From contig JALOBQ010000011.1 in NCBI GenBank assembly GCA_023228185.1, positions 1 through 18,783 of the forward strand: a DNA stretch of 18,783 nucleotides, written 5' to 3'. The position numbers and the translations under genes are program-made. Shown here one piece after another: positions 6,454 to 14,017 of the stretch. The notes under the pieces are model-generated. The model was not told the origin of the DNA, made no database searches, and was given only the letters and a program-made list of their open reading frames with translations. Source of the stretch: Candidatus Omnitrophota bacterium. Lineage in GTDB: Bacteria > Omnitrophota > Gorgyraeia > Gygaellales > Profunditerraquicolaceae. Position 1 is the stretch's first letter; each line of letters starts with the position of its first letter.

Positions 6454-7338
6454 ATGAGCGATAAAATATTAAAATTAGGTTTACCTAAAGGCAGCCTTCA
6501 GGAATCCACGTTTAAGATGCTGAAAAAAGCCGGATTTAACGTGACTTTACCTAATGCGCGCTCTTATTTTCCGTCTATCGATGATGCGCAGATAGAGGTG
6601 GTTTTATTACGCGCCCAGGAGATGTCCCGTTACGTGCAGGATGGCGCGCTGGATTGCGGGATCACCGGTAATGACTGGATCCTGGAAAATAAGTCTGATG
6701 TCGTGCGGATCACGGATTTAAGTTATTCCAAGCAAAGCTTAAATAAAGTGCGCTGGGTTTTAGCTGTTCCGCAGGATTCCGGAATAAAAACCGCCAAAGA
6801 CCTTGAGGGTAAACGCGTCGCTACAGAACTGGTTAATGTCACCAAAGATTATTTTAAGAAAAATAAAGTTAATCTCGAGATAGAATTTAGCTGGGGCGCG
6901 ACAGAAGTTAAGGTCAGCGCCGGGCTGGTGGACGCGATTGTTGAATTAACTGAAACCGGCAGTTCACTAAGAGCGAATAAGCTGGTTGAAATTTCCACGC
7001 TTTGCGAATCAATCACCCAATTTATCGCGAATAAAAAATCCTATCAGGATACCTGGAAAAAAGATAAGATGGAAGAAATCGCTATCCTTTTAAAGGGGGC
7101 GATCGCGGCTGAAGAAAAAGTCGGCCTGAAAATGAACGTGAAGAAAGCAGATTTAGAAAAAGTAATCGCTAAACTGCCGGCTTTAAAGAAACCGACGATT
7201 TCCGGGCTTTCCGACGACGGTTGGTTTGCCATAGAGACAATTATTGATGAAAAGGTTGTGCGGGTGCTGATACCGGAATTAAAGAAAAGCGGCGCCCAGG
7301 GGATTATCGAATACCCGCTTAACAAAGTGATTTATTAG
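6454..7338 (+). CDS. hisG: ATP phosphoribosyltransferase, long form
   Basis: HisG catalyses the first committed step of histidine synthesis, joining PRPP to ATP to give phosphoribosyl-ATP. The 294-residue length and a C-terminal domain (about 218-293) identify the long, allosterically regulated HisG_L form, which does not need HisZ. Seen motifs: LGLPKGSL at 8-15, GALDCGITGND at 64-74 and the PRPP-binding signature ETGSSLRANKL at 167-177. The start ATG has AAAGGA seven bases upstream and lies behind a consensus-like promoter. No other his gene is in the window, so the pathway is dispersed. Its substrate PRPP is made by Prs, encoded about 6 kb downstream on the same strand. The C-terminal ACT-like domain is the expected site of histidine feedback inhibition (family knowledge). 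Confidence 0.97.
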   Translation: MSDKILKLGLPKGSLQESTFKMLKKAGFNVTLPNARSYFPSIDDAQIEVVLLRAQEMSRYVQDGALDCGITGNDWILENKSDVVRITDLSYSKQSLNKVRWVLAVPQDSGIKTAKDLEGKRVATELVNVTKDYFKKNKVNLEIEFSWGATEVKVSAGLVDAIVELTETGSSLRANKLVEISTLCESITQFIANKKSYQDTWKKDKMEEIAILLKGAIAAEEKVGLKMNVKKADLEKVIAKLPALKKPTISGLSDDGWFAIETIIDEKVVRVLIPELKKSGAQGIIEYPLNKVIY

Positions 7339-7350
7339 AAGGAGCAATCA

Positions 7351-7452
7351 ATGCCTTGCGGTAAAAAAAGAAAGAGGCAGAAGATTAAGACGCATAAACG
7401 CAAGAAAATGCGCCGTCGTCTTCGCCACTTGAAGAAGAGAGCCTGGGGTTAA
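7351..7452 (+). CDS. 33-residue AURKAIP1/COX24 (mS38)-like basic protein
   Basis: A tiny gene, well placed 12 bases after hisG with AAGGAG (7339-7344) six bases before its ATG. The product begins MPCGKKRKRQKIKTHKRKK and is more than half Lys, Arg and His, ending RAWG. The pattern (short lead, KKRKR, ATHKRKK-like block, then RRRLRHLKK) matches small bacterial proteins annotated with an AURKAIP1/COX24 domain, related to mitochondrial ribosomal protein mS38 and to the actinobacterial bS22-type protein. It probably binds rRNA in the ribosome. The match is from memory of the family pattern. Similar basic microproteins are common in Bacteroidota and PVC bacteria. It is close to certain that the frame is real because of the ribosome binding site and composition; the exact ribosomal site is inference. 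Confidence 0.75.
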   Translation: MPCGKKRKRQKIKTHKRKKMRRRLRHLKKRAWG

Positions 7453-7471
7453 AAAGGCCGCTTCTAAAAAA

Positions 7472-8443
7472 ATGTTTTTGAATTCTAAAAGCTTTTTGGT
7501 TGTGTTTTGCTTGTGCTTTTGCTTGGGTTTGAGCCCGGCAGAAGCTTGGGATAAAACAAGCGCCCGAAGTGTAAGCCACTATATGATGGGCGTAATCTAC
7601 GAAGACCTGGAGGATTTTGACCAGGCCATCCAGGAATACCAGAAGGCAATTCAATTTAGCGCTCAAAATACATCTGCCCGGTTTAAATTAGCCTCAAGCT
7701 ATTTTAAAAAAAATGACCTTCCGGCGGCAATCACTCAGCTTAAACTGGTGGTTACTGATGATGTTGATGATGTACAGGCGCATGCTTTGCTTTCTTTGAT
7801 CTATTCTCTACGCCAGGAAGAGGCTCCGGCATTAGCGGAATTCGAGATAGCTTTAAAGAACGCTTCTGCACTTGCGCCGGAAAATGTTGAGGTTTATAAA
7901 TGCCTGGGTGATCTTTATTTCAGGCAGAATAAATTAGTTCAGGCCAGGGGAATGTATAAATTAATCACCGGCCTAAATCCCGATGACCCGGAAGGCTATT
8001 TTTATTTAGCTAGCGTTGAGTACGAATTAAAGAATTTTCCTGAAGCGGAAATCGCTTTTAAGTCGGCTTTGAAATTAAATCCGGATTACCATCAAGCATT
8101 GAATTCTTTAGGTTACGCTTACCTGGAAAAGAATAAAAATATCAACGCCGCCGGTAAAATGATCAAAAAAGCGCTTAAACTTGATCCGGAGAACCCGGCG
8201 TATCTTGATAGCCTAGGCTGGTTTTATTTTAAAAAAGGCAAGTTTTCTGACGCAAAAATTCAGTTGGAAAAAGCAAGCGCGTTACTGGAAGACCCGGTTA
8301 TCTTTGATCATTTAGGCGACTTTTATTTTAAAACCGGCGATTTGAAAAACGCTGGATCCAGCTGGAAACATTCTCTGGAACTTGATTCATTAAGCGAGCC
8401 GGTCAAGCAGAAGTTGGAAAAATTAAAATCCCATGAAAAATAA
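7472..8443 (+). CDS. Exported TPR-repeat protein
   Basis: A 323-residue protein with a signal peptide (residues 1-25, hydrophobic core rich in Cys, Leu and Phe, cleavage likely at AEA-W) followed by about eight tetratricopeptide repeats at roughly 37-70, 71-104, 105-138, 143-176, 177-210, 211-245, 246-278 and 280-313. Typical repeat signatures are GVIYEDLEDFDQAIQEYQKA and LGDLYFRQNKLVQARGMY. TPR arrays form protein-binding superhelices; here the site is the periplasm or outer membrane. No enzymatic domain is attached and no lipobox is evident. The gene has no Shine-Dalgarno sequence (start preceded by CTAAAAAA) and lies 19 bases after the mS38-like gene. Its last 11 bases overlap the start of the next gene, implying translational coupling. 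Partner unknown. Confidence 0.88.
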   Translation: MFLNSKSFLVVFCLCFCLGLSPAEAWDKTSARSVSHYMMGVIYEDLEDFDQAIQEYQKAIQFSAQNTSARFKLASSYFKKNDLPAAITQLKLVVTDDVDDVQAHALLSLIYSLRQEEAPALAEFEIALKNASALAPENVEVYKCLGDLYFRQNKLVQARGMYKLITGLNPDDPEGYFYLASVEYELKNFPEAEIAFKSALKLNPDYHQALNSLGYAYLEKNKNINAAGKMIKKALKLDPENPAYLDSLGWFYFKKGKFSDAKIQLEKASALLEDPVIFDHLGDFYFKTGDLKNAGSSWKHSLELDSLSEPVKQKLEKLKSHEK

Positions 8444-9254
8444 TCCTTTATCCATCCAGGAATTAACCGCTAAGGCCAAGATCATCCGTAGGTCAATCAT
8501 CCAGATGCTTGCTGAAAGCGGCTCTGGCCATCCCGGCGGCAGCCTTTCGGCTGCAGATCTTGTTACTGCTTTATATTTTAATGTTTTGCGCCAGGATCCG
8601 GCTGATCTATCGTCACCTGACCGTGACAGATTCCATATGTCTAAAGGCCATGCCTGCCCGTTGTGGTACGCGGTTTTAGCGGAGCGCGGATATTTTGATA
8701 AAAAAGAACTGCTTAATTTGCGTAAATTTGGTTCTCTGCTGCAAGGGCATCCTGACCGCAGGACTCCCGGCGTGGAAAGCGCATCCGGGTCTTTGGGCCA
8801 GGGATTATCCGTGGGCCTGGGAATGAGTTTGGCAGCAAAGGTTGATAAAAGATCTTACCGTGTTTATGTTCTGATTGGCGACGGAGAATCGCAGGAAGGC
8901 AATATCTGGGAGGCGGCTATGGCATGCGCGCATTATTCCTGTGATAACCTTTGCGCGATCTTAGATTATAACGGTTGCCAGATTGATGGCAGATGCGCAG
9001 ACGTGATGGGCCTTGAGCCTGTGGCTGCCAAATGGTCTGCTTTTGGTTGGAATGTCATAGAAATTGACGGCCACTCCATGGAGCAGATACTTAACGCTTA
9101 CAAACAGGCGGAAAACTTTAAAGGTAAACCGACGATGATCATCGCCCATACGATTAAAGGCAAGGGCGTGTCTTTTATGGAAGGCGTGGTGGGTTTTCAC
9201 GGCAAAGCGCCTACTCCGGAAGAAGCGAAAAAAGCTTTAGAGGAATTAGCATAA
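8433..9254 (+). CDS. Transketolase, N-terminal (TPP/pyrimidine-diphosphate-binding) subunit
   Basis: The first half of a split transketolase, 273 residues. It moves two-carbon ketol units between sugar phosphates in the non-oxidative pentose phosphate pathway and so supplies erythrose-4-P and ribose-5-P. Seen: SGSGHPGGSLSAADL near 29-43, MSKGHACP with a TPP-contacting His, and the diphosphate/Mg-binding GDGESQEGN at 149-157 followed by DYNG. The ATG lies inside the end of the TPR gene (ATGAAAAATAA), an 11-base overlap. The C-terminal subunit follows 69 bases downstream, separated by a heptamer-repeat hairpin. Split transketolases of this size are usual in archaea and many anaerobic bacteria. 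1-Deoxyxylulose-5-phosphate synthase is a relative, but the two-gene layout and motifs fit transketolase. Confidence 0.93.
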   Translation: MKNNPLSIQELTAKAKIIRRSIIQMLAESGSGHPGGSLSAADLVTALYFNVLRQDPADLSSPDRDRFHMSKGHACPLWYAVLAERGYFDKKELLNLRKFGSLLQGHPDRRTPGVESASGSLGQGLSVGLGMSLAAKVDKRSYRVYVLIGDGESQEGNIWEAAMACAHYSCDNLCAILDYNGCQIDGRCADVMGLEPVAAKWSAFGWNVIEIDGHSMEQILNAYKQAENFKGKPTMIIAHTIKGKGVSFMEGVVGFHGKAPTPEEAKKALEELA

Positions 9255-9255
9255 C

Positions 9256-9319
9256 TAGGTGTTAGGTGATAGGTGCTAGGTTTTCGCTAGCACCAAGCAC
9301 CGAGAACCTATAACCTAAA
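9256..9319. repeat. Heptamer-based inverted repeat (TAGGTGN units) between the transketolase genes
   Basis: The left arm is four consecutive heptamers: TAGGTGT, TAGGTGA, TAGGTGC, TAGGTTT (9256-9283). The right arm keeps the period of 7 in reverse orientation: CTAGCAC, CAAGCAC, CGAGAAC, CTATAAC, CTAA (9287-9318). The centre GGTGCTAG/CTAGCACC (9272-9279 with 9287-9294) is perfect around a GTTTTCG loop, and imperfect pairing extends to 9256/9310. A related element lies at 18233-18295, so this is a dispersed repeat family. It resembles cyanobacterial STRR-type heptamers in design, though not in sequence. Confidence 0.8.
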
Positions 9320-9323
9320 TAAA

Positions 9324-10250
9324 ATGGAATATCAATATCAGCGTGACATATACGGAGAGACCTTAGTAAAGCTGGGGTTGTTGAATAAAAATATCGTTGT
9401 TTTAGACGCCGACCTTTCGGGTTCCACGAAGACTTGCCTTTTTGCTAAAGCATTTCCGGAGAGGTTTTTTAATTTCGGGGTAGCCGAGCAGAATATGATG
9501 GCAGCTGCCGCGGGGTTGGCTTCCTGTGGTAAATTAGTTTTTGTTTCAACATTTGCTGTATTCGCTTCCGGCAGGGCATGGGACCAGGTAAGAAATTCCA
9601 TCAGTTATAATAATTTTAACGTTAAAATCGTTGCTACGCATGCCGGGCTTACCGTCGGGCCGGATGGTTCAAGCCATCAGGCGTTAGAGGATATTGCTCT
9701 AATGCGCGTTTTGCCGAGAATGAATATTATCGTGCCATGCGACGGCCCGCAGACCGCCGAGGCGATTAATGCTGTTGTTGCCGTAAATGGGCCATGTTAT
9801 GTGCGCTTGGGCCGTTCAAAAGTCCCCACTATCGAGGGTAAAGGGGAATTTGTTCTTGGTGAAGCCCAAATTTTAGCCGAAGGCAACCAGGTAACTGTGA
9901 TTACCTGCGGCGTTTTAGTTAACGAAGCGATCAGCGCGGTGAAAAATTTAAAAGCAAAAGGCATTAGCGCGCGTTTAATCAATATGCACACTATCCGGCC
10001 GTTGGATGAAGAAGCTGTGATTAAGGCCGCCAAAGAGACAAAATTTATTGTTGTTTGCGAAGAGCATAGCACTATCGGAGGTTTAGCCAGCGCTGTTGAC
10101 CAGGTAGTCGCCCAGAACTTTCCCGTGAAAGTGATGCGTTTAGGGATCAATGCCCGCTTTGGCCAGTCCGGAGAACCGGCAGAGCTGCTCAAAGAATATA
10201 ATCTCACCAGTTTAGACATAGAAAAAACAGTAATCTCAGGCATCTCTTAA
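9324..10250 (+). CDS. Transketolase, C-terminal (pyrimidine-binding and C-domain) subunit
   Basis: The second half of the split transketolase, 308 residues, forming the active enzyme with the upstream subunit. It carries the pyrimidine-binding domain (about 1-165) and the C-terminal transketolase domain (about 185-305). The catalytic glutamate that activates TPP is E55 in FFNFGVAEQNM. THAGLTVGPDGSSHQ near 110-125 is the conserved substrate and TPP loop. No Shine-Dalgarno precedes the ATG; the upstream bases are AAATAAA directly next to the repeat hairpin, so translation may depend on local structure or on coupling. The genes are in the standard N-then-C order. Downstream, ispE follows 15 bases later. 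Confidence 0.93.
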   Translation: MEYQYQRDIYGETLVKLGLLNKNIVVLDADLSGSTKTCLFAKAFPERFFNFGVAEQNMMAAAAGLASCGKLVFVSTFAVFASGRAWDQVRNSISYNNFNVKIVATHAGLTVGPDGSSHQALEDIALMRVLPRMNIIVPCDGPQTAEAINAVVAVNGPCYVRLGRSKVPTIEGKGEFVLGEAQILAEGNQVTVITCGVLVNEAISAVKNLKAKGISARLINMHTIRPLDEEAVIKAAKETKFIVVCEEHSTIGGLASAVDQVVAQNFPVKVMRLGINARFGQSGEPAELLKEYNLTSLDIEKTVISGIS

Positions 10251-10265
10251 AAGTCGCAGGAATTT

Positions 10266-11210
10266 ATGGCCGCCGCAGTATCCAAGTCCACAATAAAATC
10301 TTATTCCAAAGTAAACCTTTATTTAGAAGTTGTTAATCAGCGTAAAGATGGCTACCACAACCTGAGGACTTTATTCGCCCGGATAAATCTTACCGATAGT
10401 ATCTTTCTTAAAACTCGGTTAGATGATAATCTGATAAAAATTAAATGTAATCATCCGCGAGTGCCTTTGGATCAGCGCAACCTTTGTTTTCGCAGCGCGC
10501 GGCTTTTACAACAGGAGTTTAACCTAAAGCAGGGCTTAGAGATAAGCATTAATAAACGCGTTCCCGTGGCTGCCGGTTTAGGCGGAGGCTCGGGTAATGC
10601 CGCTGCCGTGCTCCGGGGTTTAAATAAATTATGGGGCTTAAAACTTTCTACTAAAAAATTAGTTGCTTTAGCCAAACAAATCGGCAGTGATGTCGCGTTT
10701 TTTATTTATCAGGAGAAATTCGCCCAGGGTTTTCTGCGCGGCGATAAGATCCGGCTCTTAAAACAGCTAAAAAGCCTGAAACTCTGGTTTGTGATTATCT
10801 TGCCCGGGATAAATGTTTCCACGCCTTTAATTTTCAGGCAATGGGACAAGTATTCCTCAAAAAAACAACCTGGTAAAAATGGTATTTTACGTAAAAATAG
10901 CCGTTTAACAGGGTTGACAATACCTGAACACGATGTTAAAATGCTAACTTCCGAGCTTAAGGTCAGAGGCCGTAACGTTCGGCCGGAGTTTCTTTTTAAC
11001 GGCTTAGAGCCGGTTACGACGCAGTTATATCCAGAGGCAAGGCGGGCGAAAAGCGCTTTAATAAATGAAGGTTTGAACCGCGTTTTGATGTCGGGCAGCG
11101 GCCCGGCGGTATTCGCGATATGTTCCAGCCGGATTCAAGCAAAACGGATAAGTAAAAAAATCCAGAATAAGTATACAACTTGGCAGGTTTATTGCGTTTC
11201 CAGTATCTAA
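10266..11210 (+). CDS. ispE: 4-Diphosphocytidyl-2-C-methyl-D-erythritol kinase
   Basis: IspE, a GHMP-family kinase, phosphorylates the 2-hydroxyl of CDP-methylerythritol in the MEP route to isoprenoids. Seen in the 314-residue product: SYSKVNLYLEV (12-22) with K15 matching the active-site Lys, DGYHNLRTLF (28-37), the ATP-binding glycine loop PVAAGLGGGSGNAAA (100-114), IGSDVAFF (139-146) with catalytic D142, and the C-terminal LMSGSGPAVFAI motif. Length is slightly above the usual 280-300, mainly because of a basic stretch around residues 197-220. AGGA stands four bases before the ATG. It follows transketolase by 15 bases and precedes spoVG by 29 bases. The ispE-spoVG-glmU-prs order parallels Bacillus, which supports orthology. 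Confidence 0.95.
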   Translation: MAAAVSKSTIKSYSKVNLYLEVVNQRKDGYHNLRTLFARINLTDSIFLKTRLDDNLIKIKCNHPRVPLDQRNLCFRSARLLQQEFNLKQGLEISINKRVPVAAGLGGGSGNAAAVLRGLNKLWGLKLSTKKLVALAKQIGSDVAFFIYQEKFAQGFLRGDKIRLLKQLKSLKLWFVIILPGINVSTPLIFRQWDKYSSKKQPGKNGILRKNSRLTGLTIPEHDVKMLTSELKVRGRNVRPEFLFNGLEPVTTQLYPEARRAKSALINEGLNRVLMSGSGPAVFAICSSRIQAKRISKKIQNKYTTWQVYCVSSI

Positions 11211-11239
11211 AAAGACAGGCGTTAGCAGGAGGTGCAGAT

Positions 11240-11629
11240 ATGGAAATAACCGAGGTCAGGGTAACTTTAAAGGATTCTCCGGATAAGAAGTTAAAGGCTT
11301 ACGCTACGGTTACTTTTGATGGAACATTTGTGGTAAGGAATATAAAAGTTATTGAAGGCGCCAGCGGCCTGTTTATCGCGATGCCTTCCAGAAAAGTAAA
11401 GAGCCCTTGCCCTAAATGCGGCTTTAAGAATGAATTGCGCAGTAAATATTGTAATCAATGCGCGCAATCTTTGCCAGTTGTTTCGTTAGCGATCACGCAA
11501 ACTGAGCTTCCTAACAGCCAGGCAGAACATAAGGATATCGCCCATCCGATAACGCAGGCATTCAGGGAATATCTGCAAAAGACTGTTTTGGAAGCTTACG
11601 CGCAGGAAAGAGGCAGAGTCACCGTCTAA
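11240..11629 (+). CDS. spoVG: SpoVG-family protein with an inserted zinc ribbon
   Basis: SpoVG is a small conserved nucleic-acid-binding regulator, best known from septation and sporulation in Bacillus. The ATG at 11240 is preferred over the upstream in-frame start at 11180 because AGGAGGTG (11227-11234) is placed five bases before it and the product then begins MEITEVRVTL as in the family. The product is 129 residues, against about 85-100 for common forms. Residues 1-53 (FDGTFVVRNIKVIEG, LFIAMPSRKV) and 98-106 (KDIAHPITQ) are typical SpoVG; between them lie C57, C60, C71 and C74 (CPKC and CNQC), a treble-clef or rubredoxin-like zinc ribbon. The organism gives no sign of sporulation genes here, so a general RNA/DNA-binding role is more likely. 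Four cysteines in CxxC pairs are clear; zinc binding is inference. Confidence 0.9.
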   Translation: MEITEVRVTLKDSPDKKLKAYATVTFDGTFVVRNIKVIEGASGLFIAMPSRKVKSPCPKCGFKNELRSKYCNQCAQSLPVVSLAITQTELPNSQAEHKDIAHPITQAFREYLQKTVLEAYAQERGRVTV

Positions 11630-11671
11630 ATTAGCCGCGGATTAAGTTTTAGTTTAAAGCTATAAAAGATT

Positions 11672-11742
11672 TGCCCGGTAGTGTAATGGTAGCACATCAG
11701 AATTTGGGTCTGACTGTCAAGGTCCGAATCCTTGCCGGGCAA
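11672..11742 (+). tRNA. tRNA-Gln (anticodon UUG)
   Basis: A full cloverleaf can be drawn: acceptor TGCCCGG (11672-11678) with CCGGGCA (11735-11741), D-arm GTGT/GCAC (11681-11695), anticodon stem TCAGA/TCTGA (11697-11701, 11709-11713) with loop ATTTGGG giving anticodon TTG (11704-11706), and T-arm CAAGG/CCTTG (11718-11722, 11730-11734). U1-A72 is typical of tRNA-Gln. CCA is not encoded; the genomic bases after the discriminator A are CGG. The T loop reads TCCGAAT, so position 55, nearly always U (pseudouridine), is C. The gene lies between spoVG and glmU in the same direction and may be processed from the operon transcript. Confidence 0.93.
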
Positions 11743-11795
11743 CGGTTGCACAAATGATCAAAGAGTTTTTGAAAATTCAGAGAAAGAAAAAAAGT

Positions 11796-13049
11796 ATGAA
11801 AAAAGATATCGCGATAATAATTTTGGCTGCCGGAAAAAGCACGCGCATGAACTCAGATACACCTAAAGTGCTGCATCAACTTTGCGGCCGGCCGATGATC
11901 GGTTATGTTTTGGATCTGGCAAAAAGCTTAAAAGCAAAAAAAACCGTCGCGGTATTAGGTTATAAACAGGAGTTGGTGAGAAAATCGATCCCGGCTTACG
12001 TTAAAATAGCGGCGCAAAAAAAACTCATTGGCACGGCTAACGCTGTAGAGGCCGGGCTTAAACAGTTAAAAGGTTTTTCCGGCACAGTACTTGTGCTTTA
12101 TGGAGATAATCCGCTTTTAAAGAAGCCGAGTATCGATAAATTACTGGATTATCATATTCTTAATAATGTTGATGCCACATTGTTAAGCGCCCAGCTTGAT
12201 AAGCCTGCCGGTTACGGCCGGATCAAGCGCGATAAGCTTTTTAGCGTCTGTCAGATCGTTGAAGAGAATCAGGCTGACGAAGTAGAAAAGGATCTCAAAG
12301 AGGTGAATACCGGTATTGTTGCTTTTAAGGCGGATAGCCTGAAGAGATGCCTGAAATTGATCCGGCCGAATAACCCGAAAAAAGAATATTATTTAACGGA
12401 TATCATCAATATTTTTTACAAGTCAGGCCTTCTGGTAGACGCAATCAAGCTTGCCGATATTAATGAGGGGATGGGGGTTAACTCCCGCTTGGAGTTGTCG
12501 CAGGCTAATCGTATTATGCAAAAAAGGATTAATGACGATCTTATGAAGCAGGGAGTGACGCTTATTGATCCGGGCTCTACTTTTATAAATTTTGGCACGA
12601 AAATCGGTTCAGACACCGTGATTTATCCCTTTACAGTAATCGAAAGAGATGTTAAAATTGGAAAACGTTGTTCTCTCGGGCCATTCGCGCACCTGCGGGC
12701 CGGGGTAAAAATTGATAATGATGTTGTGGCGGGCAATTTTATTGAAATGGCGCGTTCAAGAATCGGCGCCGGGTCATTTGTAAAACATTTTTCCTACATC
12801 GGCGATAGCTGGCTTGGCAAAGCGGTGAACATCGGCGCGGGAACAGTGACTGCTAATTTCGACGGCCTGAACAAACATAATACAACCATAAAAGATCATA
12901 CTTGTATCGGTTCACATACGGTTATTGTGGCGCCTGTAAAAATTGGCCGCCAGGCAATAACCGGCGCAGGTAGCGTGGTGATTAACGACATTCCGGATAA
13001 AGCGACAGCAGTGGGTATGCCGGCCAGAATTATAAAAAAGAAGAGGTAA
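11796..13049 (+). CDS. glmU: Bifunctional UDP-GlcNAc pyrophosphorylase / GlcN-1-P N-acetyltransferase
   Basis: GlmU acetylates glucosamine-1-P and couples GlcNAc-1-P to UTP, giving UDP-GlcNAc for peptidoglycan and lipopolysaccharide. I choose the ATG at 11796 (MKKDIAIIILAAGKSTRM) over the in-frame ATG at 11754, which lies 12 bases after the tRNA with no ribosome binding site and adds a non-conserved basic extension. Neither start has a strong Shine-Dalgarno. In the 417-residue product the nucleotidyltransferase domain shows LAAGKSTRM (10-18), K24, the Mg-binding D104 (LYGDNPL), E169, N171 and N229. The left-handed beta-helix (about 250-405) has hexapeptide repeats and the acetyltransferase base H331 in KHFSYIGD, plus NIGAGTVTANFDG. 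It is about 40 residues shorter than E. coli GlmU, mostly in the C-terminal arm. Both active sites look intact. Confidence 0.95.
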   Translation: MKKDIAIIILAAGKSTRMNSDTPKVLHQLCGRPMIGYVLDLAKSLKAKKTVAVLGYKQELVRKSIPAYVKIAAQKKLIGTANAVEAGLKQLKGFSGTVLVLYGDNPLLKKPSIDKLLDYHILNNVDATLLSAQLDKPAGYGRIKRDKLFSVCQIVEENQADEVEKDLKEVNTGIVAFKADSLKRCLKLIRPNNPKKEYYLTDIINIFYKSGLLVDAIKLADINEGMGVNSRLELSQANRIMQKRINDDLMKQGVTLIDPGSTFINFGTKIGSDTVIYPFTVIERDVKIGKRCSLGPFAHLRAGVKIDNDVVAGNFIEMARSRIGAGSFVKHFSYIGDSWLGKAVNIGAGTVTANFDGLNKHNTTIKDHTCIGSHTVIVAPVKIGRQAITGAGSVVINDIPDKATAVGMPARIIKKKR

Positions 13050-13054
13050 ATGAT

Positions 13055-13993
13055 ATGGATAAGTTAGCTGTTTTCAGCGGTAACGCGCATCGGGAATTAG
13101 CGAATTCTATTTGCGCCGGCCTAAACGTAAAATTACAGGATGCTTTCGTCAGTAAATTCAGCGAAGGCGAGATCCGCGTTAAGATTAATGAGAACGTGCG
13201 CGGTAAAGATGTTTTTGTCGTGCAGCCGACCTGCCCGCCTTCTAATGATAATTTGATGGAATTATTGATTATGATCGACGCTTTGCGCAGGGCAAGCGCG
13301 CAGAGGATCACCGCGGTGATTCCTTATTTCGGTTACGCCCGCCAGGACAGAAAAGACCAGCCGCGCGTGCCGATTACCGCTAAATTAGTAGCGAATCTTT
13401 TAACTACCGCAGGCGCCAACCGGGTTTTAACGATGGATTTGCACGCCGGGCAGATTCAGGGTTTTTTTGATATTCCCGTGGATCATCTTTTTAGCGTCGG
13501 TGTGTTCGTGGATTATTTTTCTAAAATGAATATTAAGGATTTGGTTGCTGTCTCGCCTGACGTTGGCAGTATCAAGATGGCCAGGGCTTACGCAAAACGG
13601 GTTTCCGCGGGGCTGGCGATAATCGATAAACGCCGCGTATCTCCGGAAAAAGCCGAAGCGATGCATATTTTAGGCGATGTGGAAGGCAAAAACGTGATTA
13701 TTGTCGATGACCTTATCTCTACGGGAAGTTCTTTGATCGAGGCGGTAATCGCTTTGAAAAAAGCTAAAGCTAAAGCGATCTATGCGGCGATCACCCATGG
13801 AGTGTTGAGCGGCCCGGCTATTGAGCGAATTGATAAATGCGATGGCCTGGAAAAACTTCTGATTAGTGACAGTATTCCGCTGACCGCGGAAAAGAAGCAC
13901 CCTAAAATCGTGGTGCTTTCGGTGGCTACTCTTTTAGCCGAAGCAATCAAAAGAATACACAATGAAGAGTCGGTGAGTTGTTTATTTGATTAA
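13055..13993 (+). CDS. prs: Ribose-phosphate pyrophosphokinase (PRPP synthase)
   Basis: Prs transfers pyrophosphate from ATP to ribose-5-phosphate, giving PRPP for purine, pyrimidine, NAD, histidine and tryptophan synthesis. The 312-residue length is standard for class I enzymes. Seen: FSEGEIRVKI (35-44), the ATP-binding YFGYARQDRK (91-100) with R96, Q97 and D98, the catalytic-site DLHAGQIQGFF (128-138) with H130, and the ribose-5-P/PRPP loop VDDLISTGSS (217-226). AGAGGT precedes the ATG, which lies six bases after the glmU stop codon, so the two are tightly coupled. Its product feeds HisG encoded upstream, and its substrate comes from the transketolase reaction. ADP and phosphate regulation is expected from the family. 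Confidence 0.97.
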   Translation: MDKLAVFSGNAHRELANSICAGLNVKLQDAFVSKFSEGEIRVKINENVRGKDVFVVQPTCPPSNDNLMELLIMIDALRRASAQRITAVIPYFGYARQDRKDQPRVPITAKLVANLLTTAGANRVLTMDLHAGQIQGFFDIPVDHLFSVGVFVDYFSKMNIKDLVAVSPDVGSIKMARAYAKRVSAGLAIIDKRRVSPEKAEAMHILGDVEGKNVIIVDDLISTGSSLIEAVIALKKAKAKAIYAAITHGVLSGPAIERIDKCDGLEKLLISDSIPLTAEKKHPKIVVLSVATLLAEAIKRIHNEESVSCLFD

Positions 13994-14017
13994 TCAAAAA
14001 AAGAGAGAAAGGTAAAA

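Noticed and set aside
9256..9319. CRISPR-like array
   Set aside because: The repeat unit is 7 bases with no spacers and reversed arms, so it is a heptamer palindrome.
9797..10243. Antisense 148-codon frame opposite the transketolase C subunit
   Set aside because: It mirrors a conserved enzyme gene and shows no ribosome binding site or domain.
11180..11239. Upstream in-frame start for spoVG (MAGLLRFQYL)
   Set aside because: It overlaps ispE, lacks a ribosome binding site and is not family-like; AGGAGGTG points to the ATG at 11240.
11754..11795. Upstream in-frame start for glmU
   Set aside because: It lies 12 bases after the tRNA, has no Shine-Dalgarno and adds a basic extension absent from GlmU proteins.
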